In this document: one piece after another, positions 18,186-28,764 of the stretch
Layout: every line of letters starts with the position of its first letter
Position numbering within the stretch: position 1 is the first letter of the stretch
Source of the DNA: Natrinema soli
GTDB taxonomy: Archaea > Halobacteriota > Halobacteria > Halobacteriales > Natrialbaceae
DNA length: 34,773 bases
Direction: 5' to 3'
NCBI RefSeq assembly: GCF_028618695.1
Contig: NZ_JAQIVI010000178.1
Coordinates: 1 to 34,773 of the forward strand
The notes under the pieces: model-generated
Told to the model about the DNA's origin: nothing
What the model saw: only the letters and a program-made list of their open reading frames with translations
Databases searched by the model: none
Translations under genes and position numbers: made by a program

Positions 18186-18776
18186 CTACACACCCTCTTC
18201 GAGACGCTGGTGTCGATCTTCGAATCGACTCTGACACGATGGACAACAGAAATGGTAGATCTCTCCGCCAATACGACTCGTCTCCCCCTCAGAATCCACA
18301 GTATTACTGCACTCGGCACACGTGAGCGCAAACTCGACGCCGTCGATCGATGGCGTCCACTCGACGTCGTCGACTAACGTGACTGTGTACTCAACCGAGT
18401 CAGCGCCATCGAGAAGCGTGTTCACCCACGCCCGGACGTTCTGTGCTTCTGCACGTCCATAGAACCAGAGGTCACCCTCCGACGTAATGAACACGTGTTC
18501 GACGGCGTTGTCGTTTCTGACCCGCTCACGAACCGCGTCGAACGACTCAGATGGGATATCTAGCTGGACGAGTACCGGTACACCAGCTCTGAGTTGGCTA
18601 CGGTCAACATCGATAGTGAAGTGGTTGATGACCCCGGCCTCTTGGAGTCGTGTGACGCGATCTGAGACGGCTGGCCCCGAGAGGCCGACTTCCTCGCCGA
18701 TCGCGCTGAATGGGCGACGGGCGTTCTCGGCTAACAGTGAGAGAATCTCCATGTCGGTTTCGTCCAAGTCACGCAT
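18186..18776 (-). CDS. Lrp/AsnC regulator with C-terminal TRASH metal-sensing domain
   Basis: From the ATG at 18776 (MRDLDETDMEIL) the protein has 196 residues; an upstream start at 18803 is possible but the family normally begins here. Residues 1-55 are the Lrp HTH (LSLLAENARRPFSAIGEEVG, then GPAVSDRVTRLQEAGVI). A RAM-like ligand domain follows to about residue 140. The end is a TRASH/YHS module with Cys pairs: LTCAECSNTV, then YHFCCPSCQSRFEDRH. In Halobacterium salinarum a regulator of this architecture (VNG1179C) is linked to induction of the copper ATPase YvgX. Its position between copA and divergent copZ supports the same role here. Confidence 0.9.
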   Translation of the reverse strand: MRDLDETDMEILSLLAENARRPFSAIGEEVGLSGPAVSDRVTRLQEAGVINHFTIDVDRSQLRAGVPVLVQLDIPSESFDAVRERVRNDNAVEHVFITSEGDLWFYGRAEAQNVRAWVNTLLDGADSVEYTVTLVDDVEWTPSIDGVEFALTCAECSNTVDSEGETSRIGGEIYHFCCPSCQSRFEDRHQRLEEGV

Positions 18777-18909
18777 ACGAGGCGATAGGGACCCAGGATA
18801 CAATACGATTCCCCAGCAGATACTTTGGAATACGTCGTTTCACGGCCGTTCGAACAGCAGTATCGAAGCAGCAAACGACAAAGAGGAGCCGTCCGTATCT
18901 ATCACTGGA

Positions 18910-19107
18910 ATGAGTCAAACGATCACCGTCGAAGGAATGACCTGCGGCCACTGCGAACAGACAGTCGAAGAGGCACTTCAAGACGTGTCTGGTGTGACTG
19001 ACGCCACCGCCGATCGTGAGGCCGAACAGGCGAGCGTCGATGGTGACGCCGACGTCACGGCCCTCGTGCAAGCCGTCGAAGACGCTGGATACACAGCCCA
19101 CGCCTGA
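18910..19107 (+). CDS. copZ: CopZ-like copper chaperone (HMA domain)
   Basis: The protein has 65 residues, a single ferredoxin-like HMA domain. [16 protein letters not shown] has the CxxC Cu(I) site, preceded by the first strand (QTITVEG) and ended by [11 protein letters not shown]. The frame is open much further upstream, but those residues are antisense to the Lrp gene and do not belong; ATG at 18910 gives the normal CopZ length. The 133-base divergent gap to the Lrp-TRASH gene must hold both promoters. It delivers Cu(I) to CopA or CopB. Confidence 0.93.
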   Translation: MSQTITVEGMTCGHCEQTVEEALQDVSGVTDATADREAEQASVDGDADVTALVQAVEDAGYTAHA

Positions 19108-19197
19108 GAGCACCCAGAACGTTCGCGGACGACCGCCCCGTCGTTCTCTTCCGAGTCCGCCTGCCTGATCGTCCCGCACAGTATCAGGCCCCGGACA

Positions 19198-19224
19198 GAA
19201 TAATGGGGTATGGCACCAATACCC
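19198..19224 (+). promoter_or_regulatory. Promoter and dyad of copB
   Basis: GAATAAT (19198-19204) lies 26-32 bases before the ATG at 19230, the expected TATA position for a leaderless start. GGGTAT (19206-19211), 7-base spacer, ATACCC (19219-19224) is a perfect dyad between the box and the start. If correct, copB can be transcribed separately from copZ and the upstream ATG at 19203 is not used. Confidence 0.45.
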
Positions 19225-19229
19225 AACCC

Positions 19230-21568
<2,339 letters not shown>

Positions 21569-21572
<4 letters not shown>

Positions 21573-22675
21573 CGACGCTGATCGTTGGTGGCTACGGGTC
21601 CGTGGGTCGGACGATAGCCGGAGAACTGGCCACGGCGTCCGATGGACCGAGCTCGGTGGTCGTCGCTGGTCGCGACGAGACGAAGGCGGCCACCGTCGCA
21701 GCCGAACTCGGTGAGAATGTCTCTGGCATTGCGTTCGATCTCCAGAGAACTGACTTGTACGCTCGTGTACTCGAAGATATCGACCACGTAGTGATGTGCG
21801 TGGACCAGGCCGGAACAGCATTCGTCGAGGCGTGCCTCGAACGGGGAATCGACTACCTCGATGTGACGGCCTCCGACGAGTTCTTCCGCCGGGTCGAACG
21901 TCTTGACGATGTTGCGCGAGACCACGGTGCGACAGCGGTACTGAGCGTTGGGCTTGCGCCCGGCGTCACGAATCTGCTGGCGAAACGCATGACTGACCAG
22001 CTGTCGACGGTCTCGGAAATTCGGATTGGCGTGCTCCTCGGCCTCGGCGAGGCGTTCGGTCCTGCGGCGAGTCGGTGGACGCTCGAACGAATCGGTCGAG
22101 AGTTCACGGTTTTCGACGCGGGACGTTCACGGCCGGTCCGTGGCTTTGTGACGCCAGAACCGATAGAGTTCCCCCGGTACGGTCGTCGTCGGGCCTACAG
22201 CTTCGACTTTGCGGACCAACACGTCCTCCACCGGACACTCGATGTGCCAGCAAAGACGTACCTGTGCTTCGACTCCCGGGCCGTCACTGCGGCAGTCTAT
22301 GGCCTCTCACGATTCGAGGTGTACCGCCCTACCGCCGAGGCAATCGGACTTGACCGGCTGACGGGACTCGTTTCGACACTCTCAGTTGGCGGGGAGGGCT
22401 TTGCCGTGTCGGTCGAGGTCGATGGGCAGCAAGATTCGAACGCGAAGACGCTGCTGAGGGCAATCGATGGAGAAGAACAGAGTCGGGTGACGGGACTCGT
22501 GGCGGCAAACGTGTCGATGGCCATCCACGGTACGTCGGTCCCTAGCGGCGTCTACCACGTTCACGAGATTCTCGATTCCGAATCGATTCTCGACGTCCTG
22601 CGGGAACGGGGGTACCGGCTCACGAACAGTGAACAGGTCCGGGAGACGAGCAATCCGGTCACCCTAATGTCATGA
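21569..22675 (+). CDS. Saccharopine-dehydrogenase-like NAD(P) protein
   Basis: The protein has 368 residues. The N-terminal Rossmann fold [20 protein letters not shown] has the G-x-G-x-x-G pattern at residues 7-13 region, followed by [15 protein letters not shown] (Arg after strand 2, suggesting NADP). Further family segments are [17 protein letters not shown] and [18 protein letters not shown]. Saccharopine dehydrogenase-like enzymes form or break secondary-amine bonds between amino acids and keto acids; opine and carboxynorspermidine dehydrogenases are relatives. It overlaps copB by ATGA and is followed after 10 bases by an aspartoacylase-like gene, so all three are one translational unit. 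The substrate is unknown. Confidence 0.82.
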
Positions 22676-22682
22676 GGAGGCA
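22676..22682 (+). promoter_or_regulatory. Shine-Dalgarno site before the aspartoacylase-like gene
   Basis: GGAGGCA directly follows the TGA of the saccharopine-dehydrogenase-like gene and lies 5-9 bases before the ATG at 22686. It is one of the few clear ribosome-binding sites in the window and marks this as an internal operon gene. Confidence 0.55.
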
Positions 22683-22685
22683 CTG

Positions 22686-23804
22686 ATGACGACACAGCAA
22701 GTTTCCGTCGGTGGACAGACAATCGATGCGGGAAAGAAGCAAACGTTTCGCTTCGCCTGTAGCGAGACATATCACGACGACACGCTTGAAATCCCGGTCA
22801 CAGTCATTAACGGCGAGTCTGAGGGACCATGCGTCTTCCTGACCGCTGCCGTCCACGGTGACGAACTCAACGGCGTCAAAATCATCCAAGAGGTCGCAGA
22901 TCACTACGAGCCCGAGGACCTCCACGGAGCGCTCGTGTGCCTCCACGTGTTGAACGTTCCGGGGTTTCTCGCCCAGCAGCGCTACATCCCTATCTACGAC
23001 GAGGACCTCAATCGGTCATTCCCCGGAAACACCCGGGGTACAATGGCCAAACGGCTCGCGAACACGATTTACGAGGAGTTCATCTCGAAGTGCGATCTCG
23101 GCCTCGACTTCCACACGTCGACACGCAATCGGACAACGATGTACCACGTCCGCGCCGACATGCGGGACCCGGACGTCGAACGGCTCGCTCGGGCGTTCGG
23201 AACGAGCGTCATTCTTGACGGCGAAGGGTCACGAGGGACACTCCGAAGCGTGGCCTGTCGGGACGGTATTCCAACGGTCACGGTCGAGATGGGGCGGGCC
23301 CACCGATTCCAGACGGCACACCTCGACCGGGCGCTCCACTGTGTCGCGAGCGTCCTCGCGGAACATGAGGTCCTGCCAGATCGACCGGTTTCCTGGCCCG
23401 GCTGGACGCGAGTGGTCGCCCGCGACGGCGAGAAGACGTGGGTCCGCGCCGAAACCGGGGGTCTCGTGGAGATGGAGTGGGGCCCGCACCCACTCGTCGA
23501 GGATGGAGAACCGCTGTTCACGATTTCAGATCACTTTAAGAACGACGTAGAGGTCATTCGCGCTCCATCGACCGGCCTTGTTGTCGGCGTCCTCGAAAAC
23601 GCAGTGGCGTACCCGGGGCACCCGCTGTGTCACTTCGTGAGCGTCGACGAGGAAACCACCGACGTCATTCGCAACGACATCGAGCGGGGTGTGTTCGACG
23701 TCTACCGTGAAGGCGGCTTCCAGTGGCCCGAACCGCGCTGGTACACGGAACACGAACGCGAATCTGATTCCGAACGAGGTGGTAGAAATGACGAGAGGAA
23801 ATAA
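22686..23804 (+). CDS. Succinylglutamate desuccinylase/aspartoacylase family amidohydrolase
   Basis: The protein has 372 residues. The zinc site reads as AAVHGDELNG (His57, Glu60) and LGLDFHTS (His143), with Asn-Arg in DEDLNRSFPGN as the substrate-carboxylate segment; VTVEMGRAH supplies the general-base Glu region. A C-terminal beta domain (about 245-345, with TGGLVEMEWGPHPLVEDGEPLFTI) resembles the biotinyl/lipoyl-like barrel of this subgroup. Such enzymes cleave N-acyl groups from amino acids. Position after a saccharopine-dehydrogenase-like gene suggests one pathway acting on an N-substituted amino acid. The C-terminus is polar and charged. Confidence 0.87.
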   Translation: MTTQQVSVGGQTIDAGKKQTFRFACSETYHDDTLEIPVTVINGESEGPCVFLTAAVHGDELNGVKIIQEVADHYEPEDLHGALVCLHVLNVPGFLAQQRYIPIYDEDLNRSFPGNTRGTMAKRLANTIYEEFISKCDLGLDFHTSTRNRTTMYHVRADMRDPDVERLARAFGTSVILDGEGSRGTLRSVACRDGIPTVTVEMGRAHRFQTAHLDRALHCVASVLAEHEVLPDRPVSWPGWTRVVARDGEKTWVRAETGGLVEMEWGPHPLVEDGEPLFTISDHFKNDVEVIRAPSTGLVVGVLENAVAYPGHPLCHFVSVDEETTDVIRNDIERGVFDVYREGGFQWPEPRWYTEHERESDSERGGRNDERK

Positions 23805-23864
23805 ACTGACGGTAGCGGGCTATGTCAGCCGTTACGTCACGCGAGTGAACACGGTGTGTGTAGA

Positions 23865-25166
23865 ATGATTTCTCGTAGAATTTCTCCGAGCGATGTAGAC
23901 CACGTATCGGAGCATTTGGGGGATACGGACCCGTTTCTCGATGGGGCAGGTCACTTTCCGGGTGTATCCCACGCGATCGACTATCGTGGGCAATCGGTAG
24001 CTGTCATTGGTGGGGCGATAGGTGGGTTAGCAGCGGCTCATGCGTTGAACAGCCTAGGATACACAGTCGACCTATTCGAACGGCAGTCGTACGATGCGAA
24101 GCGAGTAAATTGTGGAGAGGCGATGACTGCGGCCTCGATGATTCCGCTGGAGAAGACGCCAGAGAATGGGTTCGTCAACGATGTTCCAGAATTTGAGGTG
24201 GATGTGTACACAGGAACGAATCCGGACCGAGAGCTAGCGGGAACCGGGGTATTTTCGTCCGAGGATGGGTATGTAACCGACCGTAACGTCGTCGAGCGTC
24301 GATGGGCGGCTACCCTCGAGGCCGATGGGGTAACTGTGCGTTCGGGTTCCCCAGTTACAAAATCGAAGTTTAAGTCGCTCATCGACCGCCACGATCTGGT
24401 CGTCGACGCGACCGGGCAGCCGTCACTCACGAGCAAAGTGGCCGGCAGCACCGACGAATACTCGGGATATATGACCGCACTCAATACCGACGTACAGGGC
24501 GACTTTTCCGACATATTTCCGAACACACGGATGATCCTCGAGAATTATGCCGGCTACGCCTGGGTGTTCCCAAAATCGCCAGGCCGGGCAAACGTCGGAA
24601 TTGGGTGGGCACAGCTGGATCCCCCCACAGATCACATGGAGGCGTTTAAACAAGCGTGTGAACGAAACGGCTGGCCCGTTCCTTCCCGAGAACAAACGAA
24701 TATTGCTATCATTCCACAGGGGCCGAGTCTAAACCCCTCGCGGATGTATGTGCCCGAGTTCAATGTTGTCAGAGTTGGCGACGCAGCTGGAATTGCGAAC
24801 CGGTTTTCCGGGAAAGGAATCTCACAGGCCGTCCACTCGGCATACATCATGGCTGAGTATGCCGCTAACGGTCGATTAGCAGAATATCCTGCGGCGTTAC
24901 ACAAGACGATGCGCCCTGAGTACTTGCTTGCGCATGTGGTTCGGGGGGTTCTTGAATCGAACCGACCATACCTGCTTGGCGAGATATTGGCTGCGGTTTC
25001 TGGCCTCGATGTTGAGGATGCAGACCGAGCACCGAAGCACGTCCTTTTTCGACTACTTCGCCATCCAATTGTGTTCGCTCGGTTGCTCTCAACCCCGTCG
25101 ATACTTCAACGCGTATACGACGCCTACACGAATGACTGGGAGTACCGTATCCAAAAGTCCAGTTGA
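23865..25166 (+). CDS. Geranylgeranyl-reductase-like FAD protein, copy 2
   Basis: From the ATG at 23865 the protein has 433 residues. A 40-residue extension absent from copy 1 precedes the FAD fold VAVIGGAIGGLAAAHALNSLG. Then come VNCGEAMTAASMIPLEKTPENGF (nearly as in copy 1), the motif YAWVFPKSPGRANVGIG and VRVGDAAGIANRFSGKGISQA. The third Gly position of the dinucleotide motif reads G-G-A-I-G-G instead of G-G-G-M-A-G. It lies 60 bases after the aspartoacylase-like gene. The likely role is reduction of isoprenoid double bonds in lipids or quinones; the specific substrate is unknown. Confidence 0.82.
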   Translation: MISRRISPSDVDHVSEHLGDTDPFLDGAGHFPGVSHAIDYRGQSVAVIGGAIGGLAAAHALNSLGYTVDLFERQSYDAKRVNCGEAMTAASMIPLEKTPENGFVNDVPEFEVDVYTGTNPDRELAGTGVFSSEDGYVTDRNVVERRWAATLEADGVTVRSGSPVTKSKFKSLIDRHDLVVDATGQPSLTSKVAGSTDEYSGYMTALNTDVQGDFSDIFPNTRMILENYAGYAWVFPKSPGRANVGIGWAQLDPPTDHMEAFKQACERNGWPVPSREQTNIAIIPQGPSLNPSRMYVPEFNVVRVGDAAGIANRFSGKGISQAVHSAYIMAEYAANGRLAEYPAALHKTMRPEYLLAHVVRGVLESNRPYLLGEILAAVSGLDVEDADRAPKHVLFRLLRHPIVFARLLSTPSILQRVYDAYTNDWEYRIQKSS

Positions 25167-25202
25167 CCAAGGAACTGTGGATGTTCATAGTTACGGTCTA
25201 AA

Positions 25203-25290
25203 CTAGACGTCCATCGTATCGTCAAGGACTCGTTGGGCGCTGTATCCTTTTTCAGGTTCCCAGCCGTACTCTCGCTCATGACGGGACCTT
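25203..25290 (-). pseudogene. Possible C-terminal fragment of an epimerase-like protein
   Basis: In the 199-base gap before the TauE gene, one minus frame reads HEREYGWEPEKGYSAQ then RVLDDTMDV and stops at 25203. The G-W-E-P-E-x-x-Y and late D-D-T pattern resembles the C-terminal end of NAD-dependent sugar epimerases. No upstream portion is present because the TauE gene occupies it. It is a weak assignment from a short sequence. The remaining gap contains the TauE promoter (GATAAAC near 25342) and a ribosome-binding GGAGG at 25356-25360. Confidence 0.25.
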
Positions 25291-25365
25291 CTGGTGTGTC
25301 TTTCGTCGTTTATAATGAATGCTCCAGACACCGATTTCAGATAAACTAGCAGAGGTTGGAGGCCA

Positions 25366-26340
25366 ATGGTACTCGTAGAATCAGAAGCCCTGTTCTTCGT
25401 TGGATTCGGATTCCTTGTGGGGATTCTCTTCGGATTCTTCGGGCTGGGCGGGAGCTTCTTTGTCACCCCGGCGCTCCTCGTGCTCGGCCATCCCGCCGAA
25501 GCTGCTGTGGGATCCGGTCTCGTGTTCGTCTTTGGAACATCGCTCGCTGCTGCCGTCACCCACCGGTCTGCTGGACACATCGATTACAAGCTCGGTGGCC
25601 TCCTTGTCCTCGGGATGGCAGTTGGCATCGAGGTCGGCAGGCGGATACTCTTCTGGCTCGTCGAGAGAGGGCTTGCAGATGTCGTCATCAGCATCGCCTA
25701 CGTCGTATTGCTGGCAGTGGTCGGCGTGATCATTCTCCGGCAAGTTCACAATGAACGACTCGCTGACTCCGTCGAACGACGTACTCCACCAGTGTTCGAG
25801 AAGTATGCTCTCAACCGACTCCCACCACTGATCGAGTTACGGTCAACCGTGCAGGTTTCCGTGTGGATCGTCTTCGTTGTCGCCATCGCTATCGGAACGC
25901 TCTCTGGCTTTCTCGGGGTCGGTGGTGGCTTTCTGATGGTTCCAAGTCTCGTCTATGGAATGGGAATCTCGAAATCGGTAGCGGTTGGTACTGATATCTT
26001 TCAAATTGCGGGATCGAGTGCGTTCGGATCTGTTCGCTACTTCCAGGAAGGAGCCGTCCATTTCACGGTTGTACTCCCACTGCTCGGAGGGAGTGTCTTC
26101 GGCTCTTATGTCGGGTCACGGCTGACAGATATCGTCGACGAGAGCACGCTGATGAGCTACTTTGCGGTGATGCTACTCATCGACAGCGTCGCAATAGCGA
26201 GCAAGACTATTAGCCACACGTACGATATTCGAATCCTCCACTATCTCAGTCTCACGCTCCTCTTCGGAACTGCGCTCGGCATCGCCGCACTCATCGTCTA
26301 CCGGGGGGGACGAACAGCCTACCACGACTCGATCGGATGA
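25366..26340 (+). CDS. TauE/SafE family sulfite/anion exporter
   Basis: The protein has 324 residues and about eight to nine membrane helices. The two internal repeats each carry the family signature: FGFFGLGGSFFVTPALLVLG in the first half and SGFLGVGGGFLMVPSLVYGMG in the second. The start at 25366 is supported by GGAGG 5 bases upstream. TauE/SafE proteins export sulfite, sulfoacetate or similar sulfur anions across the cytoplasmic membrane. It is convergent with the ABC1 kinase gene, with 69 bases between stops. No sulfur-metabolism gene adjoins it, apart from the distant DoxX, so the substrate is open. Confidence 0.88.
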   Translation: MVLVESEALFFVGFGFLVGILFGFFGLGGSFFVTPALLVLGHPAEAAVGSGLVFVFGTSLAAAVTHRSAGHIDYKLGGLLVLGMAVGIEVGRRILFWLVERGLADVVISIAYVVLLAVVGVIILRQVHNERLADSVERRTPPVFEKYALNRLPPLIELRSTVQVSVWIVFVVAIAIGTLSGFLGVGGGFLMVPSLVYGMGISKSVAVGTDIFQIAGSSAFGSVRYFQEGAVHFTVVLPLLGGSVFGSYVGSRLTDIVDESTLMSYFAVMLLIDSVAIASKTISHTYDIRILHYLSLTLLFGTALGIAALIVYRGGRTAYHDSIG

Positions 26341-26409
26341 TCGCACTTTCGACGTCCTCGGATAGGTAGGGCATTGGCTGGGTCAGCAGGCGTGAGGATA
26401 ACCAACCAA

Positions 26410-27984
26410 TCATTGTCTGCCGTCGTACGATGAACGGACGAACAAAAAGAGGAAGACGAATACGACAACCATCCCAAGTAACGAATACGTAGGGTCCACT
26501 GAGACAAGTAGTGCGCTTCCGATGAGCGACGCCGCTGCAAGAATCGCATACCCGAGTGAGCGCGATCCTTGTTGCTGAGTTGGGGCCACGGCTTGTGTCC
26601 GCTCATCCTCCCGTGCATCCAACTCTCGTTCGAGCTTCATGGGGAGTCGAAGGAGTGCCCAAAGTGAGGTTTCCAGTTCGCTCCGCATCGCCGCGATCTT
26701 CATCCGAACAGCACGCTCCATGAACCCGTGTTCGCGGAGAAACGTCTGTGCCGCAGCGAGGAAATCGAACTCCGGATCAAGCTGTCTGAGAACACCCTCG
26801 CTGATCGATCCCACACGGAGAACGAGCATGATATCGGGCGGAATGCGAAACGGGAACTCGTGGAGCATCCCGGTCACTTCGCTGATGATCTGCTGCCAGT
26901 TCACTGTCTCACTGCCCTCCAGGTCTTCGATGACTAACCCGAGGACATGCCCAACGGCGGCTCGATCAGCGTCAGGATCGAGCGCACCGAGGGCGATGAG
27001 TTCGTCTATGATTCCATCCACGTTCCGGTTGACAGCAGCGAGATAGAGGTTTACGACGCTGTTCTGCATGGCCGGTGTGAATCGGCCACTCATCCCGAAA
27101 TCGTAGAAGACGATACGCCCGTCGTCATCGACAGCGAGGTTGCCCGGATGGGGGTCCCCGTGGTACACACCGTGTTCGAGTCCCATGGTGAAGTACGCGT
27201 TCGCAACATCCCTCGCAACCCGTTTTGGGTCGTGGCCCTCCCATTCGAGTTTGTCGACGTCAGTGATCTTCGTCCCCTCAACGTAGGCCATAGTGAGCAC
27301 ACGTTCTGAGGAAGCATCTTGGTAGACACGTGGGATGACGACCGTCTCGTTTCCGTCGCGTTCGAAGTTCGACCGGATCTCCGCCATCATTCGGGCTTCA
27401 CGCTCGAAGTCGAGTTCCTCCAGAATGATGCGCTCGAAGTCGTCAACCATGTTACGGAGCGAAAACTGGAGGCGCGCCGGGGCAAGCAGCATCACTAGCG
27501 GAATGAATCGACGGATGGTGCGAAGATCTGTCTCGATAAGGTTCTTGATTCCAGGCCGTCGAACCTTCACGACCACCGGTTCGCCCTGATACGTGGCTCG
27601 ATAAACCTGCGCCAGTGACCCACCTGCAATCGGTTCCGGGTCGAAGTCGTCGTAGGAGTGATAGCCGACATCGTCTGCAAGCGCGGGAATCATCTCTCGA
27701 TACGGCCCCGTCGGGACCGCATCCTGCAGCGTGACGAACTCCTCGGCGTACACCTGTGGGACGACATCGGGACGAGTTGAGAGAACCTGCCCGATTTTCA
27801 CGAACGTCGGCCCGAGATCAAGCATTACCTCGCGAAGCCGGCGAGCACGCTGTGCGTGCGTCTCTTGAGAGACCGAACGGGAGCGTCCGAAAAGCAAAAA
27901 TCGACGTCGATCACGAAGGAAGAGTATCACAAACGGGACGAGGTTGCCCAGAATCCGGAAGAGTCGAAGAGAAAATCTCACCAT
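26410..27984 (-). CDS. ABC1/UbiB-family atypical kinase, copy 1
   Basis: From the ATG at 27984 the protein has 524 residues; the longer frame to 28116 would run through the divergent YHS gene and is rejected. It shows the KxGQ motif (GPTFVKIGQVLSTRPDVVP), a nucleotide loop PIAGGSLAQVYRA, the invariant Lys (VVVKVRRPG), ELDFEREARMM, and catalytic GVYHGDPHPGNLAVD and FYDFGMSG. Two C-terminal membrane helices follow residue 465. The loop reads A-G-G-S where COQ8/UbiB proteins typically have A-A-A-S. ABC1 proteins support quinone or isoprenoid lipid biosynthesis by an ATPase-like activity. It shares its family with the protein at 30776. Confidence 0.88.
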   Translation of the reverse strand: MVRFSLRLFRILGNLVPFVILFLRDRRRFLLFGRSRSVSQETHAQRARRLREVMLDLGPTFVKIGQVLSTRPDVVPQVYAEEFVTLQDAVPTGPYREMIPALADDVGYHSYDDFDPEPIAGGSLAQVYRATYQGEPVVVKVRRPGIKNLIETDLRTIRRFIPLVMLLAPARLQFSLRNMVDDFERIILEELDFEREARMMAEIRSNFERDGNETVVIPRVYQDASSERVLTMAYVEGTKITDVDKLEWEGHDPKRVARDVANAYFTMGLEHGVYHGDPHPGNLAVDDDGRIVFYDFGMSGRFTPAMQNSVVNLYLAAVNRNVDGIIDELIALGALDPDADRAAVGHVLGLVIEDLEGSETVNWQQIISEVTGMLHEFPFRIPPDIMLVLRVGSISEGVLRQLDPEFDFLAAAQTFLREHGFMERAVRMKIAAMRSELETSLWALLRLPMKLERELDAREDERTQAVAPTQQQGSRSLGYAILAAASLIGSALLVSVDPTYSLLGMVVVFVFLFLFVRSSYDGRQ

Positions 27985-28081
27985 CAGTGTCAACACCGAA
28001 TTCTCCCGTTGTTCCCTAATAGATACGTGTTGGAAGCGTTCCGAAATCACCATTCGGATGGGCGCCGAAACATTCTGATGA

Positions 28082-28225
28082 ATGCCTACTGATCCGGTCT
28101 GTGGAATGGAACTCACGTCTGATGACGCCGTCGCAACGGTCCAGCGCGGCGGGAAGACGTACTATTTCTGTAGCGACGAGTGCCGAGAGCGGTTCGAGAA
28201 ACAGCCAACAATATATACGGAGTAG
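28082..28225 (+). CDS. 47-residue YHS metal-binding protein
   Basis: The ATG at 28082 opens a 47-residue protein: DPVCGMELTSDDAV, then a strand, then TYYFCSDECRERFEKQPT. This is a complete single YHS domain with three to four Cys, very like the second YHS module of the permease at 1817. Stops directly before the ATG exclude a longer form. It is divergent from the ABC1 kinase gene, with a 97-base gap. It may be a cytosolic metal carrier or a free partner of the permease. Its short length makes it easy to miss. Confidence 0.85.
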   Translation: MPTDPVCGMELTSDDAVATVQRGGKTYYFCSDECRERFEKQPTIYTE

Positions 28226-28340
28226 TCTACCCACTTTTCAGGCTTGAGGTCGGGCTGAGTAGCGCCTTCACAATCACTTCTGAAGGCTGTACTATTTCGC
28301 CCCTAGTATCACTAAGACTCTCCACATGAAAATCTGGATA

Positions 28341-28506
28341 ATGAGCACGCGTGAAGACGTTTCGCGGTATCGTCGAAATATATAGGACGAGATAGACAGT
28401 GCGACCGTCTACGAGGCCATGGCCTCAGCGGAATCTTAATTCCCAGCTCGCCGACGTATATCGGCCCTTGGCGGCGATCGAGCGGACTCGATCTAGATAC
28501 TGGCTG
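28341..28506 (+). pseudogene. Decayed VIT1/CCC1-type ferritin-like gene
   Basis: One frame from the ATG at 28341 reads MSTREDVSRYRRNI, a TAG stop at 28383-28385, then DEIDSATVYEAMASAES and TAA at 28437. After a frame change at about 28440 the match continues as QLADVYRPLAAIERTRSRYWL (28444-28506). Joined, this is the N-terminal ferritin-like region of haloarchaeal VIT1/CCC1 transporters, whose pattern is YRRNLxDEIDSAxxYRxMAxAExxxxLAxVYRxLAxIE. A nonsense codon, a frameshift and loss of the rest show it is dead. The region 28507-28764 holds no gene I can identify, apart from a short hairpin. Confidence 0.75.
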
Positions 28507-28577
28507 TGTCACTCGCATAATCGGATATACGACTCCTCTTCTAATGGCCCTTCCCGGTGTGAGAAGCCATCTAGGGA

Positions 28578-28593
28578 ATCTTCCGAGGAAGAT
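28578..28593. repeat. Short perfect hairpin in the gene-poor gap
   Basis: ATCTTCC, GA, GGAAGAT forms a 7-base-pair stem in the gap between the pseudogene and the ICMT-like operon. It may be a relic terminator of the decayed gene. Confidence 0.3.
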
Positions 28594-28764
28594 AGGGACT
28601 CCCGAGAGTAGAAGCGGGGAATCGTCCGGTGGCCGCGCGAAGTAACTAAGCGAACTCGGCGCCACTGTAACAGTATGGTTAGACCTACCGAGGAGAGTTA
28701 CACCGACCACGAGCCGCCTTTCCGGCGGTGTTTTCGGGTCGTAACAGAACGGGTGTGATCGACA

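Noticed and set aside
18487..18909. N-terminal extension of the CopZ frame
   Set aside because: It is antisense to the Lrp-TRASH gene, and CopZ proteins are about 65 residues, which fits the ATG at 18910.
27985..28116. Longer N-terminus for ABC1 kinase copy 1
   Set aside because: It would overlap the divergent YHS gene and adds residues not typical of the family.
28312..28710. 132-codon minus-strand frame in the gene-poor gap
   Set aside because: Arg/Pro/Ser-rich and antisense to the recognisable VIT1 pseudogene.
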